From NCBI RefSeq assembly GCF_904846625.1, contig NZ_CAJHBL010000004.1, forward strand, positions 248,001 to 312,000: 64,000 nucleotides of DNA, given 5' to 3'. The DNA comes from Psychrobacter sp. JCM 18900 (GTDB lineage: Bacteria; Pseudomonadota; Gammaproteobacteria; Pseudomonadales; Moraxellaceae). Position 1 is the first letter of the stretch, and the number at the start of each line of letters is the position of its first letter. The translations under genes and the position numbers were made by a program. Under the pieces are notes generated by a model. The model was not told where the DNA came from. It saw only the letters and a list, made by a program, of their open reading frames with translations, and did not search any database. This document shows positions 1 to 8,946 of the stretch, in pieces.

Positions 1-595
1 GTACATAGATAAACCCAATTCCTAGTGCGATACTGAGCAATACAAAGCCTACCAACAGCATATCGAATAATAAACTCTCCATACTTTGCAAGGAAGGTAG
101 TTTATTGACCCAAAAGCGGTGAATGGTATGATGCTTGAGCTCACGTATTTGTAGACGTAAAAATAGCGCTTGTACAGCCGCCATCAACAGCACACAATAG
201 GCAGCTAATGATAATATGATATGGATTTCAAGCCCGATACTGACGTCAGTGAGCGGTTGATAAGGGGCGCGGCCGATATAACCGACAGTCATACCTATCA
301 GCGCAGTGGGTGCAGCCAAAATGCCAAGGCTAAGAATAGGGCGGTATAAACAGAACAGCAGATAAAAGAATAAGAAAAATAAACTGGTCAGACTGATGAT
401 ATTAAATAAGTTGAAATTTAAACCATACAGCGTCACAACGTATGGATATAGCAGTGCCGCATGTGCAGCCATGCCAACCAGCAATAAGCCCAAACTGAGG
501 CTTTTGTGGATAGGTTTGTCCTGAACCAGCGCCCAACCAATATGGATGCTGACTAAGACATAAGCCATGCTAGCAAGTAAGAATGCAAAGTGCAC
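1..595 (-). CDS. Cytochrome c assembly (CcsA/YpjD-type) inner membrane protein, partial
   Basis: This gene reads leftward and runs off the left edge, so the C-terminus is missing. About 198 codons remain, beginning at a GTG (593-595) that follows an in-frame TGA and a GAGG about ten bases upstream. The translation is almost entirely hydrophobic, with successive membrane helices (for example LASMAYVLVSIHIGWALV, then LLLVGMAAHAALLYPYVV) and a short charged loop with QIRELKHH. This pattern and its position divergent from ffh match the CcsA/YpjD family of haem-handling or cytochrome c assembly proteins, usually about 260-270 residues. The family's Trp-rich haem motif would lie in the missing part, so function is inferred from fold and neighbourhood only. 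Confidence 0.75.
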   Translation of the reverse strand, partial: MHFAFLLASMAYVLVSIHIGWALVQDKPIHKSLSLGLLLVGMAAHAALLYPYVVTLYGLNFNLFNIISLTSLFFLFFYLLFCLYRPILSLGILAAPTALIGMTVGYIGRAPYQPLTDVSIGLEIHIILSLAAYCVLLMAAVQALFLRLQIRELKHHTIHRFWVNKLPSLQSMESLLFDMLLVGFVLLSIALGIGFIYV

Positions 596-1020
596 AGATA
601 AAAAGCCTCATCTTATACTGAGCATAAACTGCCGCTCAATGTATCGCTAAAGTGGTATTATCAGAATGATTAGAATAATCGTCCAATTTATCATAAAATG
701 GGTGCCAATTGAGCACCATCTTGCTTATAACTTATAAATGATCGGCAGTACTGCATAGCGCAAAACATAAAATATGTCATCTATAAAAAGTTGACTACAA
801 TTATAATCGCTGTGTCTTTTGCGAAACGACTATAAGTTTTGAGCCATGTTAATGCTATAGTATTGATAATATAATTCTTTTATTATGTTCCTTGTCATGC
901 AATATCCTAATATCTTATAGCGTATCCTAATATTATTTACGAACCATTTTAATGGTTTGATTTAGAGTTATTTTAATTGCGTATTATTTAATTGAAAACC
1001 ATTTTAATTGAGAGTTATTT
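596..1020. other. Divergent intergenic region upstream of ffh
   Basis: This 425-bp AT-rich gap separates the leftward cytochrome-assembly gene from ffh and must hold both promoters. I could not pick a convincing -35/-10 pair. The last 80 bases before ffh hold repeated short motifs: ACCATTTTAAT occurs twice, and GAGTTATTTTAATTG is echoed by GAGAGTTATTT. No ORF or RNA gene is recognised here. Confidence 0.5.
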
Positions 1021-2565
1021 ATGTTTGATACCTTAACAGAACGCTTATCGTCGAGCCTACGTAACATCGTCGGTACCGGACAGTTGACCGAAGACAATAT
1101 CAAAGACACGCTACGTGAAGTGCGTATGGCGTTGTTAGAAGCCGATGTGGCGTTGCCTGTCACTCGTGATTTTGTAAAACGCGTAAAAGAACAAGCGCTT
1201 GGTGCCGAGGTGCTAAAAGAGTTAGCGCCAGGTCAAGCTTTTGTCAAAATCGTACACGACGAGCTGACCGAAATGATGGGCAGTGCCAATCAGCAGTTAG
1301 AGATGACAGGCAAACCGCCCGTTGTCTATTTGCTAGCAGGCCTGCAAGGTGCGGGTAAAACGACTACAGCTGGTAAGTTGGCCAAATATCTACAAGAGCG
1401 TCAAAAGAAAAAAGTCATGCTAGTCTCTGCCGACGTTTATCGTCCAGCGGCTATCAAACAGCTTGAGCAAGTAGCCGGTCAGGTGAATGCTAAGTTTGTG
1501 AACTCAAGCACAGATGAGAATCCAATTGATATCGCAAAGCGTGCGATTGAAGAAGCCAAAATCCAATATCAAGATATTCTGATCATTGATACCGCTGGTC
1601 GTCTACATATCGACGATACCATGATGGATGAGATTAAGGCGCTAACTGCTGCGGTTAACCCATCTGAGACGCTATTCGTCGTCGATGCCATGACGGGTCA
1701 AGATGCCGCCAATACCGCAAAAGCCTTTAATGATGCGTTGCCATTGACAGGTGTTATCTTAACCAAGACTGACGGTGATGCTCGTGGCGGTGCGGCGCTT
1801 TCTGTACGTGCTATCACGGGTAAGCCTATTAAGTTCTTGGGCCGCGGTGAAAAACTAGACGAGCTAGAGCTTTTCCACCCTGAGCGTATCGCGCAGCGTA
1901 TCCTTGGTATGGGCGATGTACTGAGTCTGGTCGAAGAAGTTGAGCAAAAGATTGACCGTGATAAAGCCGAAAAAATGGCGAAAAAGATGCAAAAGGGCGG
2001 TGACTTCGACCTTGAGGATCTATTGACCCAGTTCCAGCAGATGAAGAGCATGGGCGGTATGGCAGGTTTCTTGGATAAGATGCCTGGTATGGGCGGCTCA
2101 GACATGCAAAAAGCAGTCGAAGATGCCAAACCAGAAGAAAAAGTTCGCGAAATGGAAGCATTGATCAACTCAATGACGCCATTTGAGCGTAAAAACCCTG
2201 ATAAGATTAACCCAAGTCGCAAGCGCCGTATCGCAGCAGGTTCAGGCCGTGAGATTCAAGATGTTAATCGTCTGCTCAAGCAGCACAAGCAAATGGCAAA
2301 AATGATGAAAATGATTTCAAAGCCTGAAGGCATCAGTAAAATGATGAAGTCTATGCAAGGCCTCATGGGTGGCGGTAGTACTGGCGGTGGCGGCGGTCCA
2401 TTGTTTGGTGGCGGGCAGCAAGGTGGTGCTAAGGACGTGAATCCAGAACAAATGGCCAAGCAAATGGGACTGGATCCAAATAACATGCCAAGCACCGAAG
2501 AGATGCAAAAACAAATGCAAGAAATGCAAAACCAAGCACCAAAGAAGTTCAAAACCCGTTTTTAG
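1021..2565 (+). CDS. ffh: Signal recognition particle protein Ffh (SRP54 GTPase)
   Basis: Ffh binds 4.5S RNA and signal sequences of nascent membrane proteins and delivers ribosomes to FtsY at the inner membrane. The order is an N-terminal four-helix N domain, the G domain with P-loop GLQGAGKTT (residues 107-115), DTAGR (190-194) and TKTDGDARGG (248-257), then a methionine-rich M domain. At 514 residues it is longer than the roughly 450-residue E. coli protein. The surplus is mostly a glycine-rich stretch (about 447-475) and a Met/Gln-rich tail (MQKQMQEMQNQ). It is single-gene, with its own terminator directly downstream. Identification is firm. Confidence 0.98.
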   Translation: MFDTLTERLSSSLRNIVGTGQLTEDNIKDTLREVRMALLEADVALPVTRDFVKRVKEQALGAEVLKELAPGQAFVKIVHDELTEMMGSANQQLEMTGKPPVVYLLAGLQGAGKTTTAGKLAKYLQERQKKKVMLVSADVYRPAAIKQLEQVAGQVNAKFVNSSTDENPIDIAKRAIEEAKIQYQDILIIDTAGRLHIDDTMMDEIKALTAAVNPSETLFVVDAMTGQDAANTAKAFNDALPLTGVILTKTDGDARGGAALSVRAITGKPIKFLGRGEKLDELELFHPERIAQRILGMGDVLSLVEEVEQKIDRDKAEKMAKKMQKGGDFDLEDLLTQFQQMKSMGGMAGFLDKMPGMGGSDMQKAVEDAKPEEKVREMEALINSMTPFERKNPDKINPSRKRRIAAGSGREIQDVNRLLKQHKQMAKMMKMISKPEGISKMMKSMQGLMGGGSTGGGGGPLFGGGQQGGAKDVNPEQMAKQMGLDPNNMPSTEEMQKQMQEMQNQAPKKFKTRF

Positions 2566-2597
2566 ATAACGATTAGTTATTTTTAAGAAGTTTGATC

Positions 2598-2632
2598 AAA
2601 GCCCCAAAGCCAATAAAGCTTTGGGGCTTTTT
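2598..2632 (+). terminator. Rho-independent terminator of ffh
   Basis: A 13-bp perfect stem (AAAGCCCCAAAGC paired with GCTTTGGGGCTTT) with a CAATAA loop ends in a T-run, 30 bases after the ffh stop. Confidence 0.93.
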
Positions 2633-2835
2633 ATCGTTATCAGTTGTAGATAAACACTGATGGATAAAGTGTGAAAAATATAGAAATTAATAAAATTCGT
2701 GTACCCTAAATGCTATGATAGGCGCTGCTTCACTCTGTCTAGATTATTACAGGACATGAATGATAGATCGTTATTAAAAATTATTAAAATCTGACAAATC
2801 AATTTAGAACGCCAAAAGTAAAAGCCGAGGTTGTG

Positions 2836-3537
2836 ATGTTTTTAGCAATGGATACCGTGTTCGACCAGTGTTCGATCGCGATTTTAGATTCGAGCGGACA
2901 GGTACTATCGAGCCATACCGAAACAGGTAAGCGTCAGCAGACTCAGCAGATTTTACCGATGATTGATGCTGCATTGTCTGAGGCACAGTTACGTCTTGCT
3001 GATATACAGGCTTTAATATTTAATCGCGGGCCGGGTGCGTTTAGTGGTATCCGTATTAATACGGCAGTGGTACAGGCTCTGTCTGTAGCGCATGACTTGC
3101 CTTGCGTTGGCGTCTCAAGCCTGCAAGCAATCGCACAATGTGCGTATCAGAAATACGGGCTGACACACCTATACAGCGCCCTTGATGCTCGTATGCAGCA
3201 AGTTTACTTTGGGCAGTATGAATTGGTAACTGACGACCAATTAGGTTATAGCATTATGCAGCCAGTCTTGGCTGATTGTGGCGATAGCACTGAGCAACTA
3301 TTAGATTATGATAGCCAAACAGAGCTCAACCTGCCTATCGTTGGTAATGGCGCGCCGCTATTGGCACGACATGATCAGCAAGACTGTCATGAAGATGTTT
3401 GGCCAGATGCTGTTGTCATTGGGCAGCTTGGTATTGCCCAGTTTGCAAACGATGGTGGTACAGAAGCGTCACAGGCATTACCAAAATATCTACGTAATCA
3501 AGCTTGGAAAACACTTAAAGAGCAAGGCAAAGCATAG
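2836..3537 (+). CDS. tsaB: tRNA threonylcarbamoyladenosine biosynthesis protein TsaB
   Basis: TsaB is the dimerisation partner of TsaD in the complex that puts threonylcarbamoyl on A37 of ANN-decoding tRNAs. The protein opens with the ASKHA-type strand FLAMDTVFDQCSIAILD and carries the signature FNRGPGAFSGIRI near residue 62, close to the GPGSFTGxRIG of other TsaB proteins. At about 233 residues it has the usual length and, as expected for TsaB, lacks the metal-binding motifs of TsaD. GTG (2833) and ATG (2836) are adjacent. I chose ATG because the GAGG at 2827-2830 is then five bases away. The upstream gap of about 200 bp after the ffh terminator suggests its own promoter. Confidence 0.93.
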   Translation: MFLAMDTVFDQCSIAILDSSGQVLSSHTETGKRQQTQQILPMIDAALSEAQLRLADIQALIFNRGPGAFSGIRINTAVVQALSVAHDLPCVGVSSLQAIAQCAYQKYGLTHLYSALDARMQQVYFGQYELVTDDQLGYSIMQPVLADCGDSTEQLLDYDSQTELNLPIVGNGAPLLARHDQQDCHEDVWPDAVVIGQLGIAQFANDGGTEASQALPKYLRNQAWKTLKEQGKA

Positions 3538-3632
3538 CTTTATAAATATACTTTTTGCAGCCAGCTTTTTAGTGTTTAGCAAGCGCATACCAATATAAAA
3601 TCAACGTTAATATAGGACAGCCAATCGGTCTG

Positions 3633-3657
3633 TTTTTAGGCCAGTTTTTTAGGCCAG
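3633..3657 (+). repeat. Short tandem repeat upstream of uppP
   Basis: Two near-identical adjacent units of TTTTTAGGCCAG lie in the 140-bp gap before uppP, flanked on both sides by TCTGTTT-C/T-TAGG-like sequence. The partial third unit overlaps the AGGA that serves as the uppP ribosome-binding site. Confidence 0.6.
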
Positions 3658-3678
3658 TCTGTTTCTAGGAAAGTCACT

Positions 3679-4521
3679 GTGGATATAGTTTTATTCGTTC
3701 AAGCTGTCATCATGGGTATCGTTGAAGGTATCACTGAGTTTTTACCCATCTCTAGTACGGGATATTTGATTTTATCAGCAGATGTGATGGGTTTCTGGAC
3801 TAAAGAAAAAGTCGATTTATTTGTCGTGGTGGTACAGCTTGGCGCTATTTTAGCAGTGATTTATGACTATTGGGGTAGGTTATGGCAAGCGCTGATGGGC
3901 TTGCTGACTGGTAAATCAGAGGGCATGACCAATCCTAGACAGCTAGGACTGAGTCTGATTGTCTCTACTATCCCTGTGATGATTGTTGGTTTTACTTTTG
4001 CCGATGAAATCAAAGCTTATTTGTTTAATCCTATCGTCGTTGCCATTATGCTCATCATTGGCGGTCTGCTGATATTTTACGTGGAAAAGCGTCCTAAAAC
4101 GGTCATTGCAGAAGAAGCGGAAGATGTCAGCATAAAAACTGCGTTGATGATTGGTTTGTTCCAATGTTTAGCTCTTATACCAGGGACGTCACGCTCAGGT
4201 GCTACTATTATTGGTGCGCTGTGGTTAGGTGTCTCACGTAAGGCTTCTGCTGAGTTTTCTTTCTTTTTGGGTATTCCTGTCATTGTAGGCGCGGCACTGT
4301 TGGATTTACTCAAACATGGTGACGTACTGACCAACAGTGAAGATTGGCTAGTGCTAGGTATCGGAACCATCGTATCATTTGTAGTAGCGCTACTTTGTAT
4401 CCGCTTACTTGTGGCATGGGTAAGTCGCCGCGACTTTACTATTTTTGCTTGGTTGCGCATTATCACGGGTGTTATCGTGTTGGTCGCCGCTTGGGGCTTT
4501 GGTTATCAAATGGCTGGCTAG
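3679..4521 (+). CDS. uppP: Undecaprenyl-diphosphatase UppP (BacA)
   Basis: This integral membrane phosphatase converts undecaprenyl diphosphate to the monophosphate, recycling the lipid carrier for peptidoglycan and other envelope glycans. Its loss sensitises cells to bacitracin in characterised species. Both family signatures are present: the N-terminal EGITEFLPISSTGYLIL block and the central PGTSRSGATIIGALW block that supplies catalytic Ser/Arg residues. About eight hydrophobic segments span the 280 residues, the normal length. The start is GTG at 3679, supported by AGGAAAG at 3668 with suitable spacing. It stands between tsaB and rsmJ on the same strand. Confidence 0.97.
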   Translation: MDIVLFVQAVIMGIVEGITEFLPISSTGYLILSADVMGFWTKEKVDLFVVVVQLGAILAVIYDYWGRLWQALMGLLTGKSEGMTNPRQLGLSLIVSTIPVMIVGFTFADEIKAYLFNPIVVAIMLIIGGLLIFYVEKRPKTVIAEEAEDVSIKTALMIGLFQCLALIPGTSRSGATIIGALWLGVSRKASAEFSFFLGIPVIVGAALLDLLKHGDVLTNSEDWLVLGIGTIVSFVVALLCIRLLVAWVSRRDFTIFAWLRIITGVIVLVAAWGFGYQMAG

Positions 4522-4587
4522 ATTTGCGTTATGATTTAACACGCCAGTAATTTATAGTGAAAATAAGCAGCAAACAGGATGATGGTT

Positions 4588-5487
4588 ATGACCGATGTGC
4601 CCCAAACGTATGACGAGACAGGTGCTGTTGTACATTGTCAGTTATTCTACGTCAATGACAGTCAGCAAGCACAGATTGAGAGCCTACAGTCATTGATAGC
4701 TGAGCATACATTATCAATTATCTTAGATATTAAAGTCGCTACAGAGAAACTCACTCAAAAGCGCCGTCAGCAATTGAGCCAAGCATCTACTCAGCCTATT
4801 TTATTATTAGATGATAAAGATAAGCTATCATGGCTAAGTGATGGGCTTAGTGTGGCACCTGAGTGGGATAAGTTGCAGCGCCGTGTAGTGAGTGCTGGCC
4901 GTAAGTCTGAGCTGCTATTACAAGCCGCCAAAATCACATCAGATAGTCACGTTATTGATGCAACTGCTGGCTTTGGGCATGATAGTTTGATATTGGCCAG
5001 TACTGGTGCCCAAGTCACTATGCTTGAGCAGCAGCCGTTGATGGCATTGCTGTTACTTGCAGAGCAGCAGCGTATGAGTGCGCTACCCAATTGGCAAAAG
5101 CTCATGAGCCGTCTACAGATTATTAATGCTAATGCGCTCAGTTATTTTGCGAATTTAGAAGCAAGCACCGCAATAGACGATGCTATGGCAATCGATGTCG
5201 TCTATTTGGATCCGATGTTTCCAGAGGATAGCTATCAAGATAGCAAAACAGGTAAAGGGGCAAAAGTCGGTAAGCATATGCAAGCACTGCATCAATTGGC
5301 TCGTCCACCAACTTCAGATGAAGAGCGACAACTGCTAAGTAGGGCGCAGGCCGTTGTCAAACAAAATACGCAAGGCCAAGGTCGCGTAGTCGTAAAGCGT
5401 CCACATTTTGCACCGCTGCTTGCTGATGAGCCAGCTAGCGAAAGCTGGCATAATGAAGCCGTACGCTTTGATGGGTATTTTGTCTGA
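4588..5487 (+). CDS. rsmJ: 16S rRNA (guanine1516-N2)-methyltransferase RsmJ
   Basis: RsmJ methylates G1516 of 16S rRNA with S-adenosylmethionine. The Rossmann SAM-binding motif DATAGFGHDSLILAS is followed by the acidic strand end MLEQQP, and the family's catalytic-loop motif YLDPMFP is present. Three in-frame ATGs lie close together (4579, 4582, 4588). The AGG at 4576-4578 abuts the first and sits nine bases before the third, so 4588 is the likeliest start. The N-terminal 80 residues are less conserved in the family. The product is about 299 residues, slightly longer than the E. coli protein of about 250. Confidence 0.93.
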   Translation: MTDVPQTYDETGAVVHCQLFYVNDSQQAQIESLQSLIAEHTLSIILDIKVATEKLTQKRRQQLSQASTQPILLLDDKDKLSWLSDGLSVAPEWDKLQRRVVSAGRKSELLLQAAKITSDSHVIDATAGFGHDSLILASTGAQVTMLEQQPLMALLLLAEQQRMSALPNWQKLMSRLQIINANALSYFANLEASTAIDDAMAIDVVYLDPMFPEDSYQDSKTGKGAKVGKHMQALHQLARPPTSDEERQLLSRAQAVVKQNTQGQGRVVVKRPHFAPLLADEPASESWHNEAVRFDGYFV

Positions 5488-5578
5488 TAGCTGCTGTTTG
5501 TGATAACGAATGTACGAGTATAAATGTACGCAATTAATCAGCTTATGTGTTCAAAATTAATGGATTAAGGAGCAAGGA

Positions 5579-5821
5579 ATGTCAGCGCTAATTATTTGGG
5601 TCATGGGTGCAGTTTTACTGTTGATTAATATCATGCTGCGTACTCGAATTCTTCGGCTTGAAGCACGGTTAAAAGAGCTGAGCAATCCACAAGAGCAACT
5701 GACATTTTTACGTCAACAAGCAGCCAAAAAAGACAAAGTCCCAGCGCTGAAAGCATTACGCAAGCAATATCCTGAGCTATCACTGATCGAAGCGAATAAA
5801 TTGTGGCAACAAATTCAGTAG
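5579..5821 (+). CDS. Small single-pass membrane protein, function unknown
   Basis: This 80-residue protein has one N-terminal membrane helix (LIIWVMGAVLLLINIML) followed by a charged, probably helical tail (LRLEARLKELSNPQEQ and KALRKQYPELSLIEANKLW). The tail's ending resembles a short helix-turn motif in which a peptide binds a partner, but I recognise no family. The start is strongly supported by TAAGGAGCAAGGA just upstream. It lies between rsmJ and ubiA on the same strand, with gaps of 91 and 130 bp, so cotranscription is possible but not shown. Confidence 0.75.
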   Translation: MSALIIWVMGAVLLLINIMLRTRILRLEARLKELSNPQEQLTFLRQQAAKKDKVPALKALRKQYPELSLIEANKLWQQIQ

Positions 5822-5951
5822 CCAGACCATTAAACTTAGTAATTAGTCTATTAAAACTAAGCAACCAGCCCCTTCAAAAATCAATTTAGTTGTTCTGAGC
5901 TAAATATATAAGCACACATAAAAAGTATCCAATTAATGATAATAAAAAACC

Positions 5952-6869
5952 ATGACATTTAAAGACAAGCTACAAGCCTACATCCAGCTAACCCGTTTTG
6001 ATAAACCAGTCGGCATTGAGCTGCTCCTATGGCCAACGCTTTGGGGCGTACTACTTGCTGCAATGGGTCAAGCGCAGCAGCAAGGAATGACGGCAGCGTT
6101 GCCAAGTATCAAGGTGTTCGCAATATTTGCCCTTGGTGCAATATTTATGCGAGCGGCTGGTTGTGCGATCAATGACTTTGCGGATCGCAAAGTAGATGGT
6201 TATGTGACTCGCACTAAAGGCCGCCCGTTAGCAGATGGACGCCTATCTGGCAAAGAAGCCGTCGCTGCATTTTTAGTGCTGGTGCTGTTAAGTGCCAGTC
6301 TGCTATTTTTCTTACCTATAGCTGTATTCTACTGGTCGCTTGGTGCCGTTGTATTGGCGTTTATTTATCCATTTATGAAACGCTATACGCATTTGCCGCA
6401 AGTATTTTTAGCAGCTGCTTTTGGGTGGGCGATACCGATGTCCTATGTGGCGGTGCAAGGCGCTCCCGATATTTGGTGTTGGCTGCTATTCTTAGCTTAT
6501 ATGTGTTGGACAGTGGCCTATGATACCCAGTACGCCATGGCTGACCGTGAGGATGACTTAAAGATTGGCGTGAAATCAACAGCGATACTATTCGGTCGTT
6601 ATGACGTGATTATCATCTCAATATTACAGATGCTATTTTTGCTAATGATGGGCGTGGTTATGTGGCATTACTTTGCCCCGACCACATTAGGCGTAACACC
6701 GGTATTTGGGTTGGCGCTTGTTGCGATGATGTTTGCCAAACAAAATAGCGCTTGTGCCAGCCGTAACCCTTTGGCCTGCTTTCAGGCGTTCTTGGCCAAT
6801 ATCTGGGTAGGGCGCTATGTGTTTGCGCTCATCGCAGTCACTTGCATATGGACGACGCTAAATGGATAA
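5952..6869 (+). CDS. ubiA: 4-hydroxybenzoate polyprenyltransferase UbiA
   Basis: UbiA attaches the polyprenyl tail to 4-hydroxybenzoate, the first membrane-bound step of ubiquinone synthesis. Both Asp-rich Mg-diphosphate sites are visible: [15 protein letters not shown] with the following GRPLADG, and the second-half motif [14 protein letters not shown]. The opening [20 protein letters not shown] is typical of bacterial UbiA, and eight to nine hydrophobic helices fill the 305 residues. The 3' end overlaps the next gene by 8 bp, so the two are probably translated from one mRNA. No ubiC is seen next to it in this window. Confidence 0.97.
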   Translation: MTFKDKLQAYIQLTRFDKPVGIELLLWPTLWGVLLAAMGQAQQQGMTAALPSIKVFAIFALGAIFMRAAGCAINDFADRKVDGYVTRTKGRPLADGRLSGKEAVAAFLVLVLLSASLLFFLPIAVFYWSLGAVVLAFIYPFMKRYTHLPQVFLAAAFGWAIPMSYVAVQGAPDIWCWLLFLAYMCWTVAYDTQYAMADREDDLKIGVKSTAILFGRYDVIIISILQMLFLLMMGVVMWHYFAPTTLGVTPVFGLALVAMMFAKQNSACASRNPLACFQAFLANIWVGRYVFALIAVTCIWTTLNG

Positions 6870-7539
6870 GTTCGATAAATTGCCGAGATTCAAATTAAAG
6901 AAACTGTCTGATACGAATGCGTCAGTCGTAGACTATCAAGCTAAACTTGCCGAACATGGTCTGACTCGCGAGCAAGTTATCGCAACTGAACGTAAACTGG
7001 CGAAGTTTGCCAATACTATGGATTCGCTAGTACGAGTGCCTTTTACCAAGCAAGGAATGGGTGCGGATGCCGCGCTTTCGACCATTCCACTCGCAGGAGA
7101 TTTAGCAGGATTGGCATTGACCAGTTATGCATTTATATTAGGACGTCAGTTGGGTGTGCCCGCTCATAAAATGACGCCAGCGGTTAGATTGGCACTTATT
7201 GATATGGTCGTTGGTATCGTACCTGGCATTGGTACGCTATTAGATATTTTTATTCGTCCTAGCCGTAAGACATTGGGTATCGTGCACGAGCATCTACACC
7301 ATGAGTATGGTATTACCGAAACCATGCATATGGATCGACCGTTTTTGCACCAGTCACTAGAAGACAAGCAGCAGCAAAGCCGCTTTGGGTTTTTTTGGCG
7401 CAATCCAATCGTTGCTTGGCTGTATTTGCATATCCCTGATTTTCTTGGACTGATAGTCATTGTATTTGTCGGTTGGGGGCTGTGGACAGTGATAAGCTGG
7501 TTGGTCGGGGTGTTTGGTCAATCGACTGGGTTTGGTTAA
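6862..7539 (+). CDS. DUF4112 domain membrane protein
   Basis: Function is unknown. The central block resembles DUF4112: MDSLVRVPF, then a glycine-rich membrane-associated region ([35 protein letters not shown]) followed by [14 protein letters not shown] last hydrophobic segment ([20 protein letters not shown]) lies near the C-terminus, giving a likely inner-membrane protein of 225 residues. The ATG lies inside the end of ubiA (8-bp overlap), pointing to translational coupling. The operon ends at the strong hairpin 70 bases downstream. Confidence 0.85.
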   Translation: MDKFDKLPRFKLKKLSDTNASVVDYQAKLAEHGLTREQVIATERKLAKFANTMDSLVRVPFTKQGMGADAALSTIPLAGDLAGLALTSYAFILGRQLGVPAHKMTPAVRLALIDMVVGIVPGIGTLLDIFIRPSRKTLGIVHEHLHHEYGITETMHMDRPFLHQSLEDKQQQSRFGFFWRNPIVAWLYLHIPDFLGLIVIVFVGWGLWTVISWLVGVFGQSTGFG

Positions 7540-7608
7540 ATACAATCACTCATAACCCATTAGACAGCTTAGTAGAGACAAGTCAGTAGAGAATAATACA
7601 CAGAAACG

Positions 7609-7647
7609 AAAAAGGCGGCAATGATAATAACGTTTGCCGCCTTTTTT
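7609..7647. terminator. Bidirectional Rho-independent terminator
   Basis: The stem AAAGGCGGCAA pairs with TTGCCGCCTTT, with A-runs on the left and T-runs on the right. It lies between convergent genes (DUF4112 protein and the minus-strand lipoprotein) and can serve both. Confidence 0.92.
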
Positions 7648-7689
7648 ATGATTTTAAATCGCGTATTGAAACAAAGGCGACCTCAGACT

Positions 7690-8328
7690 TTATTCAGTGA
7701 TGACTTCTGCTTCAGCACTGACGGCATCAAAGCTAGTCACTTTATTGTTTCGGATAAGGTCGATAGTGCCGCCACCAGCATGACTGACCAGTTGGATGCT
7801 ACCGTCAGCTGATTGATAGGTAGGATTATTGCCTTGGCCTTCGGGTGCGCTTAATGTCATTTTTGGCTGGTTGGGGCGAGTAATGATCGCGTTAAGCATA
7901 CCAGCTGCCGACGTCTCAAAGACCACGGACAAATTCTCACCTGCTGCACTCTTATAACGGACATCAGTGATTTGTGCGCCTTTGATAGCTTGTTCTGGAT
8001 TAGGTTTTTCAGCGCTAGCATTTGCCATGGACGTAGTATCACTAAGATCTTTATCTAATTCTGTTAGGTTCATATCACGTTCTGAATCAGTCTGCGCTAC
8101 ATTTTGAGCATCATCTACGTTGCTATCTTCAGCTGCATCAACGTTGATATTGGTCGTTACTGGCGTGGTTTGCGTTGAGGTCTCAGCTGTAGTTGTATCA
8201 GTTGCTTCAGGTTCTGGATCTTTTTGACAAGCAGTCAGTAGCAACAGACTGAAGAAAATAGCAGGAGCCGTACGATAAAGCAGTGTAGATTTTCGTAAGT
8301 TTAGTACTTTTGGAAGAGAAGTATTCAT
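7690..8328 (-). CDS. Putative lipoprotein, function unknown
   Basis: The N-terminus has a positively charged segment, a hydrophobic core and the lipobox LLTAC, so this is a probable lipoprotein with the anchored cysteine near residue 34. A long Thr/Glu/Asp-rich low-complexity linker follows (about 38-105). The C-terminal 100 residues form a compact domain (AQITDVRYKSAAGENLSVVF through TRPNQPKMTLSAPEGQGNNP) that looks beta-rich and ends SFDAVSAEAEV. It may resemble small C-type-lysozyme-inhibitor (MliC-like) domains, but I see too little to name it. It stands alone, 80 bp from yjbQ on the same strand. Confidence 0.8.
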   Translation of the reverse strand: MNTSLPKVLNLRKSTLLYRTAPAIFFSLLLLTACQKDPEPEATDTTTAETSTQTTPVTTNINVDAAEDSNVDDAQNVAQTDSERDMNLTELDKDLSDTTSMANASAEKPNPEQAIKGAQITDVRYKSAAGENLSVVFETSAAGMLNAIITRPNQPKMTLSAPEGQGNNPTYQSADGSIQLVSHAGGGTIDLIRNNKVTSFDAVSAEAEVITE

Positions 8329-8410
8329 AATCAGCTTTATCCGTTAATAGCGCTCTACGTAAATGGGGCAATTGGCAAGGGTCAATCTGCTATTTATTGA
8401 CAGTATATTA

Positions 8411-8845
8411 TTACGTATTTACCGTAATCACCAGCTTACGCTGTCCGCCATATTCTTGTAGGTTTCTATGCTCACATAAATAAATCCCTTGCCACATGCC
8501 TAGACCTAATCCACCATCGACAAGCGGTATAGTCAAGCTTACCCCAAGCATCATGCTTTTGAGATGCGCTGGCAGGTCGTCTGATCCTTCTAAGGTATGG
8601 CGATACTCTGGCTGATCTTCTGGTGCGATTTTATTAAGCCAATCCTCTGTATCTAGTCTGACATCTGGATCGGCATTTTCATTGATCGCAAGACTGGCTG
8701 ACGTGTGCAGCAAAAACAGATGAACCAACCCTACCTTGGCAGAGTGAGGTAACAGCTGAGAAATCGCTTCTTTAACCTTCGGAGTGATGATATGAATGCC
8801 GCGCGCATAAGTAGGTAACGTAAGAGTGGTTTGGTAATAGCTCAT
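8411..8845 (-). CDS. yjbQ: YjbQ/UPF0047 family protein
   Basis: The family is annotated as a secondary thiamine-phosphate synthase because a homologue can complement thiE loss weakly; its main role is not settled. Family blocks are clear: HTSASLAINENADPDVRLD, then a central DDLPAHLKSMMLGVSLTIPL and GLGLGMWQGIYLCEHR, supplying the conserved His, Glu and Asp residues of the proposed active site. The length of 144 residues is slightly above the usual 135-140. It lies 100 bp from mnmC on the same strand and may be read from the same transcript. Confidence 0.93.
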   Translation of the reverse strand: MSYYQTTLTLPTYARGIHIITPKVKEAISQLLPHSAKVGLVHLFLLHTSASLAINENADPDVRLDTEDWLNKIAPEDQPEYRHTLEGSDDLPAHLKSMMLGVSLTIPLVDGGLGLGMWQGIYLCEHRNLQEYGGQRKLVITVNT

Positions 8846-8946
8846 AGAATATATCTCATTATTAGAGTCGACATTAAATTAAGATATCATAAGACAGTAT
8901 GAACTATGAAAATCGTTGCTGTTATTTACACAAGAGCCATTTATTC

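Noticed and set aside
838-870. Possible ffh promoter (TTGAGC...GATAAT)
   Set aside because: The spacer would be about 20 bases, longer than a normal sigma-70 site, so I did not call it.
1698-2222. Long minus-strand ORF inside ffh
   Set aside because: It is antisense to a certain conserved gene; its Ser/Pro/Ile-rich sequence is a shadow of ffh codons.
4077-4466. Minus-strand ORF of 129 codons inside uppP
   Set aside because: The sense strand is a certain integral membrane phosphatase; the antisense product has no features of a protein.
7621-7812. Plus-strand ORF of 63 codons beginning in the terminator after DUF4112
   Set aside because: It begins inside a terminator stem, lacks a ribosome-binding site and overlaps the antisense lipoprotein gene.
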